Positions 43,151 to 56,529 of a stretch of DNA of 64,000 nt are shown here, piece by piece; position 1 is the stretch's first letter, and every line of letters starts with the position of its first letter. Both the position numbers and the translations under genes were made by a program. This stretch comes from Echria macrotheca (Eukaryota; Ascomycota; Sordariomycetes; Sordariales; Schizotheciaceae): NCBI GenBank assembly GCA_030411725.1, contig MU839841.1, positions 1 to 64,000 on the forward strand, given 5' to 3'. The notes under the pieces are model-generated. The model searched no databases. It had not been told where the DNA came from and was given only the letters and a program-made list of their open reading frames with translations.

Positions 43151-45876
43151 CTACGAGACGTAAACATATGACCCGTCCTCCCGCTCCAAATAGTCCTTGT
43201 CAATAAGCCTACACCGAGTTAGTTGGCATACAAAACGAAAAGACACAACGCAAGGACCTACTTGTCAATCCAAAGCTTGATATCCGCCGTATCGACGGCC
43301 CCTCGACTCTTGGTCTGGTTAATAACCTCAGCCACCAGCTGCGCGTGCGTCATCTTCTTTCGGTTCTTCATAATCCGCACAATCGCCGCCTGGGTCTCGT
43401 ACTGTCGATCAGCTGCGACGCGCTCGTGCGTCTCCGTATTTTCCTCTTTGGTCTCACGCAGCTGGATCTGGTTGATCTTGATACGGAACTTGGGATCCGT
43501 AAACCCCTTGTTGACGGTAAACGTGTCGGTCGGCTTGACGTCGCGCCCCTTGGGATGCTTGCTCAGCACCCGGACCTTACCGCAGGCCAGGCTCTGCAGC
43601 GTCCGCTCGAGCTCCGGCCCGGGCAAGCCGGTGGACTGCGCGATCTGCTCATACGAGAGCACGCCGTCCGTCGGGCCGCCTTTGCCCTCGACCTCGTTGA
43701 AGAGGACAAGAACCACTGCCTGGGCAGCGCTGACTTCCAGTTCCTTCGGACCACGGTCGAATCGGGCCCGCAGCACGCAGTGCGCCATATGATGCTTCCA
43801 CGTCAATCGTCGGCCGCTGTGCTTGCTCTTGTAATACTGGTCAAATGCGTTAATCTGGTCCAGCACATCCACTGGAAGCTGCAACCGGATATCTCGGTAG
43901 CTCGGCCATGCGGCAGCCGCGAGGACGTTGACATGAAGGTCAACACTGCTCTTGGGCCGCCCGGTGCCCTCCAGCCACGACTTGAACGACGCCATCTCGT
44001 CTTTGCCCAGTTCCTGGTCCTTGAACATTTGCTCGAGGTTATGTGTGAAGCTGGCGCCGCACTGGGACCTTAGCTTGGCGAGCATGTTTCTCTCGGCATC
44101 CTGGCTCGCGCTGCGGCCCATGAGCAACCGTCGGGCCAACCCATTCTTGTAAAAGGCCTCAAACACATCTTTGCCGTCAATGAAGCGGAAGAGCTCCACG
44201 GCGGCATCCAGCTGCCGATCGAGTTCCGCATCCTCATCACCCGTGGCCGCTATGCCGCTCATCTCGGCCGCGGCCTTGTCCTTGTTGTCCGAGAGAAGCG
44301 ACTTGGGCAGGCTTTTGAGCCCGCCGCGGAGGAGCATGTCGATATACTTGGCAATCATCTCTCCAACCTGGGGTGTGACTTTATTGGTTACTGCCTTCCC
44401 TGCCGCCTTACTCGGCCTGGAGTTGATGAAAGCCTTGAATGCGTCGCGCAGGTCAAATGTCTTGTCCCTCCCAAATGCGTCGCGGATCATGACGTCCAGA
44501 GACCTCCGAAGCTCCAGGAGGCGAATAATCATCTCATCGCTCCTGGCAGTGTCGCCGATGATAGCCGTGCCCGTCGCGCGGATGTATTGTTCCCACGGTT
44601 CTTTGAGTTTCTCCTGGATGCCAGATAGTCTGAGCAGGTCATAGAGCGCTTTCATCGACTCGATATCATGGGCTTCTAGCAGTCTCGCTACGCTGCCGTT
44701 GTCGAGAAGCGTGACCAAGTACTGTTCGATGAGCGTGGCATGCGCATCGAGCCGGAGCTGCCGTTTGGTGATGCTGTCAAAGTTGTAGAGGTCGCACCTC
44801 TGGACTTCGCGCGCGAGCAGGCTTTGCGTTGCCATGACGAAGTCTTTCAGACTCGACGACCCGCTCCTGTACTCGCCGACGAACTCGTCGAAAAAGTCGC
44901 GCGAGGCTGCGAGCAAGGGCCGTTCGAAGTACCACCCGTAAACGTCAAACAGTCTCAGCATCGTTACCGCCTCTTTCAGCAGTGACGGCTCGAACCTCCC
45001 GTCCCGCCTCCGATCATAGTCAACCAGTAGGCACATGGCCGCGGCCACTCTTTTACCGAGCGGTGTTCCCTCGGGGGCATCGTCCTTCTTACTGCCAAAG
45101 ACAGCCTGTCGAAACAATCCTATGCCCATGTCATTGATACCCTGTATGCCCTTCTTCCCGGCCTTCCCAACCAACAAATAGCTCCGGTCGAGGTGGCTGT
45201 ATATCCAGCGGATTGTCAGTAGCTTCTTACTCCAGCTCTTCCAGTGCTCCAGCACCCTCCTCAGAAGCATGATGTCATCCGGCTCATTAATGGCTCGGCG
45301 CGGCCCGGCGTCTCCCAGGAGGAAAGCCTCGCACCGTGAGTATAACTGGTCGGCAAGCTCGGCTGAGTCTTTCTTGCGACAAATGTCCTCGACACCGCGG
45401 TACAGGCGCTCCAAAGGCTGTGGTGGTTCTTGCCCCGCAAAGATGGCGGTGAGGGCTTCGTCGAGCTCGGCGTGGACGCGGGCGTAGTACCTCTCGAGAT
45501 CAGCGGCTCGGTTGGCCGTGGCCGGGCGGACGTTCTTGATGACCAGCTTCCGGGGGCCGACGTGCGGCTGGAGGGCAGGGCGGCGGGGGAGGGCCGTGGT
45601 GTTTCCGTGCGAGTCCGACGTCAGGTCGACCAGCTCGGGCCGCTTGCCTTGGACCTTGGCCGACATGGTGGGAGCGGCGTGGGGGTGGAACGGGCGCTGG
45701 GGGTGCGGCGACGTGTGCAAGCTTCCCGAACGGGCGCGCTTAGGGTCCGGGACGGACGAGGGCCCAGGTGCCGAGGCGGGAAGGCTGGTGGTATCGGGGA
45801 AGCTTGACGTCGAGTCGTGGCGCCGTTTCGCCGCTTGAGGAGGGGAGGAGCGCGTCGGGTCCAACGTGGAAGGCAT
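43151..45876 (-). CDS. cul4: Cullin-4 ubiquitin ligase scaffold
   Basis: Scaffold of CRL4 ubiquitin ligases: in this family the N-terminal helices bind DDB1 and the C-terminus binds Rbx1. Its roles in fungi include DNA replication control and heterochromatin formation. Two exons, 45876-43262 and 43208-43151, give 890 aa. The start is MPSTLDPTRSSPP. The Ser/Pro-rich N-terminal extension with AAKRRHD and PDPKRARSG is typical of Cul4 and looks like a nuclear signal. The cullin homology region includes LFRFIDGKDVFEAFYKNGLA and RRLLMGRSASQDAERNML. The neddylation domain has IVRIMKNRKKMTHAQLV with the acceptor Lys near 837. The short last exon completes the winged helix (DKLIDKDYLEREDGSYVY). Stopping at the end of the long exon would remove it. 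Confidence 0.95.
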
Positions 45877-46305
45877 GGACCGCGCGGGTCCCGCTCTGGC
45901 GCTCTCTGTGGTTATTCTGTGTGTCTGGCTGTCGTGTGGTGTAGCGTGAGCGTCGTAAAACAGGGTCAATTCAATCGACGGATTTGATGATGCACTTGCG
46001 GGATGGAAGTTGGAGCTTTGTTACGTCCGCAGTTGACGGGCAGTTGACGGCAGACAGATAGCTCGCTATCGATAACACCTCCGTGCACAGTGCACAATCC
46101 CCCGCAGTGGGGCCGCCTCAGCCGTGACAGCTGCGCGCACGCCTTGACGACGTCGTTAAATCTCCAGATTTAAAATTCCATGTATGGTGTAATTACAGCA
46201 TTAGACTACCTATTCTACAAATATGGATACAATCACAGATTCAATCCCATCGACGCCATGCTAAATCCTAACCATTTCCCATCTGCCTTGAAACTAAGGA
46301 CTGGC
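45877..46305. other. Intergenic region between tel1 and cul4
   Basis: A 429-bp gap: 3' flank of tel1 and promoter of cul4. The segment 46074-46082 contains ATAACACC but no site I can assign. No gene. Confidence 0.5.
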
Positions 46306-49300
46306 TCAAGCGTACGCAGCCCAGCCTGCATCTCGTCAGCACAGTCTCCTATCATCTCGGTCATGTTATCTTCATGGAATGGGCACATACCTGAATATAG
46401 AACAGCCAAATTCCGCTCATCCGTCGCCTGGTTGATCAAATCATTCACCGTCGCCATGGCGCTGAGCGTCTTGGAAAGCTTCTTCCGCACCACCTCTAGA
46501 GCACGATCCGCCTCGCTTGGCTCGTTGACCGACTTCTTATTGTCCAGGTCCATCTGGTCATCCCCTCCTCCGTTGCCTCCGACCTCATCATCCCGGGCAT
46601 TCTGGAGCTTGGCCATGCGCACCGGCGAGATGGACCACGAGTACAGAGGATCGTACCGGAGCACATCCAGAATGGTCATGATTGAGTACGTCTCCTCGCG
46701 CAGCGCGTCCAGCGTGAATTCACAGCACCGCCGGAACACGCCTTCCGTCTTGGTGATGCCCATGCCGTCCACAATGTCCCGCGTCAGCCGGAATGGCACC
46801 AGCTCCGGCACGGGCAGAACACGGCCCATTTCGAACGCAACGCCAAGGTCGATGTGCACAACCTCGCCTGTCTTGGAGTCCAGCAGGATGTTGTGCCCGT
46901 GCCTGTCGCCTAGCCCCAGCACGTGCCCGAGCATGGAGATGGCCGCTGTGGTCCTCGTGTAGGCTGTCCTTCTGGCAAACCACTCGTCCGGATCGGGGAA
47001 GTTTTCCATGAAAAAGTAGCGCATGACCGGGTGAAACTTGTCGGTAACCTTCCGGTACACACTCACACGAGTGTCTGCAGACTTGGTCTGCGCGTTTGCA
47101 ATCTCTTTACGGCATTGTGACCCCTTCAGATCCTTGGGGAAGTACCGCTCGTGTGCGGGCATCAAATACTCGTGGAGAGGGATCGTGTCGGGAACGAACT
47201 CGATCAGACCCGACGAAGATGTGAGCGGCAAGACTTTGTATGTGCGGATCCCAAGGTTTCGCTGTCTTGTCATCCTATGAAGCTTCAGGAGCTCGGACAC
47301 GGCCGCAAAGACCTGTTCCATGATGGCGTCCTGTCGGAGATCGTCGTTACCGCCTTTCACGAGCTGCTTGTATCTCTTGCCGTCGGTGCCCACCGCCGTA
47401 ATGATCTTGGGCGCACTGACGCCCGATGCGATCGACATGTCGGGCTCGAACTTGTGTATCATGGGCACATGCGAATAGTCGAGTGTGTCTGACAGATCGA
47501 TCTGCAGAGTTGGCGGCGGGATTTGCCGCTTAACCACCATGTTGACGAGGCTCACAGCCGGCGGGCAATCCTTGAGCGCCAGCTTGTGGCCAGCCTTGTA
47601 TCTATTAGGGTCGCGGTCGACGGCCAGTGAGTGGTAGGCCCTGCTGGTAACGTCGATCGCTGACCAAATTTTGGATACCTGCTCAGCCTTCGCGAGCGCC
47701 TTGGCCACCTTGGATGTTGCGTCCTGCCGTGATACCGCGACTTCGTCATCTTTGTTGACCCGTGACTTGGCGCCGGACCAGATCTGATACATCCCGTGAT
47801 ACGGGTGGTCCAAGCAGATGCGGTAGACGAGATTCGATAGGAGCTGTTGGAACATATCGTCGTGATCCTGGAGACGGGATGACAGTTGGTTCATCAAAGG
47901 CGCAAATTTCCGCGTGGGTACCTTTCCGATGAGCTTCTTCACTGTCTCGTTGGTCATGTCTTCACCTGAGCGCTCCAGCCACAGAGCTGTAAACCGCAGA
48001 GCATCATTGTTATGTTCGTCCGATGCCGAGAGGGAAAGAAGGTAGTTTTCGAGACTCAGGCGGACGAGATCAGCTCGTGTCCGTTCCACCCTTTGCAGTT
48101 CGTGGTTGTCTAGGTCAAGCCACTGCTTGGCTTTGGAGAGTGCGCTTGTGTACTTGCTCCTGTGCTGTGAGTCCCTGGAACTGGCTATCAGGGATTTCAG
48201 CTGTTCCACCTCTGAGCTCTTGCCATCTTTGAGGTGCTTCAACCGTGCCAAATCCTCGAGGCTGTCGGGGTTCTGAAGCTGCTCATCACAGAACATTGCG
48301 AACTGATGGAAGACTCGGCCCGAATTCTCCCCCTCTTTCGCCCCCTTTAGCTCTTTCAGGGCGGGTTCGAGGTATCTCTTCTTGATGTTGTCCGGCCCTT
48401 CCAGTCTTGCAACAGATACCTGGTGAGCAATCTTGGACAGAATATTAGATCGAGTCGACGGCGCGAGTTGCTTGCTTAGAGACTTTTCAATCTCTTGTAG
48501 CATTCGAATGGAAGGAATCATCTCGCCTTGGTCCCAGAGCGAGTTTGCGGCTTCTATCATCACCATGGCTTCAAACTCGGCCCCCAACTCCTGAGCCGGC
48601 TTGTTATACTCGTCCTTGCCGAGGAGGTGGAACAACCGTGTCGAGATATTCAAGCTTTCCTGTCTAGCGTGATGGAAGCGGTAGACGGTTGACAGACGAA
48701 GCAACGCTCGAACCTGGTTTGCCCGAACATCAAGCGGTTGGAAGTCCGATGTCCTGAAGCCCCAACCGCGCATGCTCCATATGTTTAGAGATGTCTCTCT
48801 ACAGGACAGGATCTCGCTGACGGCATCGTACCTGGGTTCATTAGCAAAACCGGACTAAATGATGAAAGATCTTGTCCTACCTTCCACTCATCATCCACTC
48901 TGTGCGACGCTTCAAGGTGTCAAGCATTCTCTTAAGTTCCGTCTTGTCATTAGGGTCAAATAGATTGTCGAGCTCCGTGAGGGCAGCTAGGACTCCAAAA
49001 TGGCGTCGCACCGCCGGTATATTGTGGTTGTGCGATACAACTGTCTGTATTGTATCAGCCAGTCCGTTGAAAATGCCAAACTTCCTGTGTCCGCGATGAA
49101 GGCTCTGGTATGCCTTATATAGCGTGACGGCCCAACTGTCGGTGGTAGCCGGAGTCGGGAGATTCCATTTCTCTAGTCTCCTTGCCACCGTGAATGTTAT
49201 GTCTGGCGAGACCGATGAGACACCCGAGCCTTGTTGTGCCTGTAGTAGAGAGTTCGAAATGCCAGTCAGACCCAGGGTGCTTAGAGAATTTATGATAGCC

Positions 49301-52300
49301 TGGGCATCCTCCTCAGATCGAGGCGTATCGTACTTCAGGTGTGTGTGGTATTCGGCACCTCTGAAGGCTAGACTTTTGCTCCCGTCATGCTCATACTCCA
49401 GTCGAGCCCGGACGGATGAGAGCGATGCGTCTTGTTCGAGGCCGTAGTATGCATCGGGGTCGTCAATGTTCTCGAAAATGGAGAGAAGAACTTCGCTAGA
49501 ACACTGGGCGTCTCTTCCGAGTGATGAGCGCCTGGTCTTACGAGAGTCTTCAGAGGATGCCAGTTCGGCAAACAAGAGGGCGGCTTTGTACATGCCGCAC
49601 CGTGTGGCCGTCGCCGCGGCAGAGGGAAAGTTGACTTCAAGCCAATGGTTTCGGTCGGCAGTTGAGGTCTCGCTCGGCATTCGCTGGGTCCGGAGGTACA
49701 GGATAGTATTTAGCAGCAGCTTGTGATTCTCCTTCGATGCGGGTGACGTCGAATCCAACCACTCCTTCAGGGCGCCGGATATTTCCGCCTTCGCGCCCGG
49801 TGAGCCTCGTGGCTGGTGGTATAGGACAAGGTGGATGACAAAAGGAAAGGCCTTTTCCGCGAACCCTTCGACATGGTGTAGGATTGGGGGCAGCACTCTC
49901 AATATGTTGACCTTTGGTAAGGATAGTGCCAAGTAGGTTGTCAACGCCCGAGGCCATGACGGGCTCTCCAGCTGCTTTTCCCCGAAGCAGGAGACTGCCA
50001 CAGGTGCCGGGATCTTTGTAGACTCAGATCCTGGAGTGTGGAATGGTTCCCAGTTGGAAGAGTGTTCCAGCGACTTGGTCAGGCTCTTGCTGATCGCGTA
50101 CAGCAAGTCGGAATCTTCGTCGATGGTCGCGTCGGTAACCACGGCCCGGAGGGCGGCTTCGGCCAATCCGGCAGTCAAGCGGTCTTGGTCGACTGCTAGA
50201 TCTTGGATGAGATTCAGAAGGGCTTCCTCCGAACCGCCGTTGCCGGGCGATAGCTCGGAGTAGTCTGGAAGACGAGACTCTCGCAGGAGCTCCTCGGGAA
50301 TCTTGCCGCTGCCCAAATACGAACGTCCCAGCACACGGCCAGCCCAAGACAAATACTCCTCGTTCAGCCCGGGATACCTGCAACTTTTCCAGACGGCCGA
50401 TGCGTGCTCAACCGCGAGCGGGTCGTTATCGATTATGTCATCATCAGCAAATACCGGCATTTTGAAGTCAGTACATATCATGGAGAACGCGGCACCCCGT
50501 GCCTTGTCGTCTAGAAGCTGGTTGTCACGTCCCCAGTCCCTCAGAACCTCCAGGATCAAGTCGCTGTACGAGCCACTTTCTACGAGTTCGGCGGCGAGAC
50601 GCGTGATGGCCTCAAAAGCCTGGCTCTGCTTGGAATCCCGGAAGACAGGCGACGTATACCCCTGGAGGCGTTTACGAAGCCAGCCGTGGAACCTATTCGC
50701 ATTGTCCTTGGTTTCTTTAAATTGACTCTCTTGTGTCGTGCTCGATTGACTTGAGCGGAGGAAAGCGCGGAGGCCCGAGAAGCTCGCAAGGGCAAAGCCG
50801 GCAAGGAATGTTGGCACCTTGGATAGATGCGATTCCCCTTTCAGCAAAAGGTATTTGAGAATACCTATGGCGTCATCTGCACACTCCGGGTCCAAGATGA
50901 ACTCTCTGGTGGTATAGAGCAACATCTCCAAAGGGTACGAGGCCAATGCCCGGTCGCCAGCGAAGCATAAAAGGACCCGAATCTTCCGCAGTACCGAGCA
51001 AGCATGAAGCGAGCCCAGTGCCGGTTTGATGGTGTTGAGGAGCCTGCGAGCCACAAAAACGATGAGAGCCGGAGTCCATAGGGTGTGAGGCTCATAAGCT
51101 GTGCGGCTACAGAGATGTACGATTTGTCTCTGTAGGTACTTTGCTTTAAACAGAGGCTGCTGGTTACAAGGCAAGTATGTGGCAAGATGACCACACTCCT
51201 TGATCTCCGCCATGATTCTTGCAGCGGGCTCAAATGCCGGGTCTCTAGCAAACGCTTTCTCGATCGGGTTCTCCTGGTCGAAAGTCTCGAAAAAGGTGGC
51301 TATTATATCGGCGAAATGAAGATGCACATTTTCCAGAAACCTCTCTTTTCCCAGGAGCGCCCTGAGCCGGGCCTCGCCAGTGGCAGAGTTCGGGGAACTC
51401 GGAGGGGCGCTGAAGTCTTGGGCGATGCTGTACGCCATGATTTTCGGAAAGTTTTGGTCGACCATCTCTGCGAGGGTTAAGCCGAGTGCTTGAGCCAGTT
51501 CATTGGCATCATCTTCCTGCCCGCGCATCCATATAATCGCCGAGGCTTCCGCACTGGAGGCTCGAAGGAGGTCCTCAAGGCTAGAAAACCCAAAGGCACC
51601 GAACGGAAGCTCAGTTATAGCGTTACTTTCAAGCCACGTAAATAACAACTGCGGCGCAAACAGCGAAAATAGACTGATAGGACTGTCGAGCTGACGGGCG
51701 GCGCTGACTCGTTCCCAGCAGCTTTTTGCGTGGTTGAAGGAGTCCGGCACTCTGCCCGGCGTCTCGAAAATGTGATAGACACACCTCCGCAGCAAAGTGG
51801 GCCAACGACATGCGAGCTCAGCGAGGATGAACAGGCGGCATGCAATACCTTCTGTAATTTCCTTTGCCGCAGGCAGCTTCTCCAAGACGTTCTCCACGAA
51901 TATGTCCTCATGTTTTTTGAGAATATAAAGCCCAAACAAGTTTGGTAAGTTCAGACCAATAGAGAACTTGACCTCCATAGGCCCATCATGGAGGATCTGC
52001 AGAATGGTGGACAGCGAGGAGGGCAATCCGAGAGCAGTCGCATAGTCCCCTCTGGTTTCGTTAACCTTGAAGAGCAGCTCAGAGAGCGAGACCTGTGCTG
52101 CCGCCGAGAGGGAGTTGCTTGGTAGCGCGGTCTTGACGAGGTACTCGTACAGCTCGCCGGCATGGATCGAGAGTATATCGCGGCCGTTCCCGTCATCCCT
52201 TTCGCTAACCCATTCGCGCACGAAGCAGCCTAATAGGTCGATACAGGTAGAGAGAGAGGCTTCGCAGCATGTGAACTCTGTCTCGCCAATAATCATCCCG

Positions 52301-55300
52301 GCTCTCTTGATGATTTCTTGCTGGGATTCATAAGGCGTTATCTGGAGACAGGTGAACAACTCCGTCATAAGGCTTCGACAGAGGAGGAACTGGTCCATGG
52401 GGAGCTGGACGAGGTACTCGACAAATTGCTCCGGAACATGATCAATTGCGCCCTTGTCGGTCCTTATGATGTCGATGAGACGAATGCGGAGAGTCGTTTC
52501 AAGATAAAAAGCTTCCGGTGTATCGCCAAGCAGCACATCTCGTCGTGGGAGTGTCTTTCCTTTTGAATCGAAACCGCTCTGGCTCGAGGCCGTGTCGAAG
52601 TCGTCGTCAAGATCCATAGAGTCAGCATTGCGACTTATCGACTCATATCCCTCTTTATCCTTCAATGACCGGGACAGCTTGGCAATGCAATCTAGCAAGG
52701 GCTCTCTCTCTTCGACCAGAACGCGCAAGTGAGCTGTCGCCAACGAGGGGAGGCATCCGGAAATGAGCCTCAGGATAAGATTGAAGAACTGCTCGCTCTG
52801 GTGCGAATTCAGAGCTGCTTCCAGAGTGGCATCAAATACTTGAGTCAATGCCAACTGGAGCTCTTCCTTGTCTTCAGACCGAGAGGTGCCTAAATCCGGA
52901 AGCATTAAGAACCCAGATAAACAAGTGATGACTACGCTCTGTAGTCGATCGGTCGACAACGGCGTGCTGTTTTCCCCCGTCCGCTTCATCCATGATTTGG
53001 ACAACCGGAGGAGATCCTGGACGATGGGAGAGAAGTATTCGAGAACTGTACGCTGGACCGAGTGCGCATCTGAAGATTCTATCTCCTGGTCGTCTGGGTC
53101 AGCCGCGTCTGCGTACGAGATACAGGGCTTATAAAATATTGGCTCAGGCTCGGGGCCAAGCAGCAAGAGGTAGCGCACTGCTACATCAAGTCTGTTCTGT
53201 CGCTTTCGGAATTGCAGAAGCGGGCCACCGAACGACCGAAGAGGTGTCGGCATATGAATGTGTGGCATGCCGTAGCAGGCTCGGAAAAGAGATAGCAGGT
53301 CAAAGGGGGTGGTATGCATTCCATGCGTGGAGGCATACGAGAGGTCCGCAGGATTCCACTTGACAGAAACCCATCTGGCGATGTGGTTTGCCGTGGAGAC
53401 GTTTGCGTTTGGAAGCAGGATGTTGCGCAGACGCAACAGACTTGTCATCAACACTAATGATGAATCGACAACAATAGCCGGCCCGCTGATGTCGGCTTTG
53501 ACTACCATCAGAGCGAGATCTTCCGAGATCTCGTGTTTTTCCACCAAGTCGGCCTTGAGAATCGAGTCCAGCAGGACGCAAGCTGCCCGGGTAAGTGACG
53601 GTGAGCTGACTGATCGAACCGTCTTTTGCCAAGTATTTCCCCAGTAGTCGCGAAGGGAGGAGTCCCAGGATGTCTTGTGGGCGGCAACACTGCGAGTTCA
53701 TCAGCCAACCCGGACAGCAAATGCAGGAGATTGATAACGTACCTTGCTGCGGCAAGCATACCCCAAGACTCGACGGTGTTGCCCGGGTTATCGGAGCAAC
53801 AGCTTGCGATATCATCAAGGAGCTCCTGCGCCTCGTCCATGGAAAGCGCCCTGAGCTTGACCACAAACGGAAGTAGTTGCAGAAATGTCAACCGGACACC
53901 CTGGTCCCCAGTCATCTTCTTCAGATGCAGCCGCCGGTGGTCCATTTCGGTCCGCTGTCTCTTGCGAGACGTTCCGTCACTGTTGCTGGTTTCGTCTTTG
54001 TTTGGAGATGCGCTCGAATATGTATTCTCGAGGATCGCTAGGTTTTCAAGCAGGAACCAGTTCTGCTCACCGGCGAGGTTGAACGGTCGGAGACTAAACG
54101 CTGCGGTTCGCGGATGGTCGTTGGGCAGATTCATAGCGGTGAAGCTCACGTCGTCTAGCTGAAGCCTATCTCGGTCCTCTCGCTTTGAGTACTCTGACCA
54201 TAGCGAGTCCAGCAAGCTTTCTACGCGCTCCTTGATTCCAGGTTCCCCGCCGTCCTTTGTCAGCAAAGATTGCAACTGGGTTTGTGACGCATATAATGCC
54301 TTTAGCATCTCGTCCCTCATGGAGTTTAGCAGCGCGTCCCGCGAGATGCCTAGCTGCCACCAAGTCGACAGGCGAGGAATCAGGTTCCGTGTGATATTTG
54401 CGGCCAACTTGGTGTTTTCCGCCTGTACGCGCAGAAGAATATTGGTGATAGTTGAGAATGCCACTTTCCGGACCTCGGTAATCTTTAAAGAGATGAGATC
54501 GATAACTGCAAAGGCAAGATCCGCTATTTCCTGTGCTCGGTCTCCGATGGGCGCGTTTGGCGAAGACACCAGAGACTCCAGGCAGACGACGAAATCCAAG
54601 GCCAATTGCGTTTTGATCTGACTGGTTGGCGGCAGGGCCGAAGCATCACTACCGTACTTATGAGAGTCCGTTTCGGGATCGTCACCTTTAAGCCAGCGGA
54701 GGATGGCATCGATGCAGAAGTCGACACATGCCCTCCAGCCGTGACCCCGTGATGCCGCCGACATGTTTTCGACATTCGAGGGGACTTCAACAAGCGTACG
54801 AAGCGCCTTGATGTAGTCGTTGAGGAGAGGGGCGACATACGTGCCGTCTTCATGAGGAAGGATCTGTGTGATATGGTCGATGATAGCCCTCACCGTCTTG
54901 CGCCGGATCTTGGAGGCGCCATGGCGGACGACAACACGCAGGAGCTGAGCGCATCTCTCGAGTCTCGTTTTGCTTGCTGCAGTCTTTTTGGTGCTGAAGT
55001 AAGACTCCTTCTCCAACAGCGTACACCGAAAAATAGACTCGTAGATCTGGTGATAACCTTTATCGTCGAACACATCCCTGTGGGAGTTCAGTATATACCT
55101 TCATCCCCGGGACCGGCTCTGACTTACTGCTTTTGGGCTTGGTGTGACTGGAAGAACGTCAATAGGTCTTGACAGACTCAAAGTTAGTGTTCCATTCGAT
55201 CATGGAGCATCGCGGGCGACTCACCATCAACTGCCTTCTTCCTTGCCAGAGAAGAGCTGCTAGCCAACTGTGCTACATCGGACATTAGCTACATGGACAC

Positions 55301-55381
55301 CTGGTATACAGTCTTTCCATGCATACCAGTGAGGTCCTTCAGGCTCCTTGGCTCTGCTGAGTAGCCCGAGCGTGGCGGCAT
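46306..55381 (-). CDS. tel1: Tel1/ATM serine/threonine protein kinase
   Basis: PI3K-related checkpoint kinase recruited to double-strand breaks by Mre11-Rad50-Nbs1/Xrs2, also acting in telomere maintenance. Seven exons: 55381-55327, 55272-55225, 55167-55128, 55077-53743, 53689-48881, 48831-46391 and 46325-46306, in frame throughout, give 2915 aa, the usual fungal Tel1 length. The start MPPRSGYSAEPRSLKDL leads into the TAN motif region (KKAVDDLLTF). A long HEAT solenoid, the FAT region and the kinase follow. Motifs include GGNDDLRQDAIMEQVF, the catalytic loop GDRHGHNILL (about 2737-2746) and HIDLGVAFEMG with the metal-binding Asp near 2757. The FATC end is split: the 20-nt last exon supplies GWAAYA and the stop. 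Three tiny exons encode the first 48 residues. Same strand as cul4 and divergent from DNA ligase I. Confidence 0.97.
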
Positions 55382-56433
55382 CGTGGATGGCTCTCTTGAC
55401 GGTCTTCATCTAGTTAGCAATTATCGCGGGAACGTAGCCAGAAATGCCGATGGATGGAGTGAAAAGGAGGCGGGCTCGACAGCGCGTAGGGTTGTGAACG
55501 GAGTCTGTTCAAGTTTCGAGATGCTGAGCTTCCAGGACATTCGCTTCTGTCTGGTGCCGATCACTTCGCAGTCCCAAAAACATGGAATTCGGAGTCGGGT
55601 CAGAGACGCTGCGGAGGCTTACGTCTCGGGTCTCACAGTATTTGGTCTTCGTTTACATGTTCCGCAGTGAGAATGAAGATTCACCACATCATGGGAGAGT
55701 TGCGGAGAGAGTGTGATGATGTGGAAAAAGCAACGACAGGCTGCACCCATGTCAATCCGCCGGCTTAGGCTCCCATGGCCTGACAGGGGTCGTGGTGGGC
55801 TGCCAGACTTGGTGAGATTCCAAACTCTGGGGCTCACTAGGGAAGACACAACGGTTGTGCTGCCTGCTCTGTGACCTAGGGTGGATATTCATGTAAAAAT
55901 GGGTAATCCTCATGGTTTCTCGGCCATTTTTTGGTGTTTTGCAGCGTTTGTTTGCCAAACACCAATCCAAAATTTGACTGCGGGAGCTATGGCCACTTCC
56001 CCTTTTGGTCATCCCTGCAACGATTGTCACTTCCCAAGAACTCCAGTTGAGTTTGCAAGTGTCTTCTCAAAGGAAAGAGCAAGCTGAAGTTTCCCTTCGA
56101 ATTTCGCAATTTAGTGTAATACATCTGACTCTCTACTTTCTGCTTCCACCAACTAAGGTATTATTCGCATTCATTGATGCATATGGATCTTGGTGATGGA
56201 CAATGACAACCATCAAGATTTCGAACCCAACAAGACACAGCTCGGCTTGTTTATCACTAACAAACTTGGAAGGCGACTGACGGATTTTCTCCTCACAGAG
56301 GCTTACTATGAATGCTTTTCTATTCCCAAGACTTCACTTGAATCAGGCAGCCTGAGAGACTGGTGCAGTGGTGCTAGGGTGTCCAAGGCCGTCAGGCAAC
56401 AAGTGGGGTCCAGACATGTGACCGTGTCACTTT

Positions 56434-56499
56434 ACGCGACCATCCCACTGCAGTTGCCGTTGCAAAAGTCGCGTAACAGCGCGTCGCACCCGTGATTGG
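56434..56499 (+). promoter_or_regulatory. MBF-like sites and CCAAT box upstream of DNA ligase I
   Basis: ACGCGAC at 56434-56440 and its inverted form GTCGCGT at 56468-56474 both contain the WCGCGW core of MBF/DSC1-type G1/S regulators. An inverted CCAAT box (ATTGG, 56495-56499) follows. All lie 130-195 bp before the ATG at 56629. DNA ligase I genes are classic G1/S targets in yeasts. Regulation here is inferred. Confidence 0.45.
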
Positions 56500-56529
56500 C
56501 CTATAGTTATCGACGTCGCCGCAAACACC

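Noticed and set aside
46720..46983. Arg/His-rich 87-codon frame inside tel1
   Set aside because: Shadow of the kinase domain in another phase.
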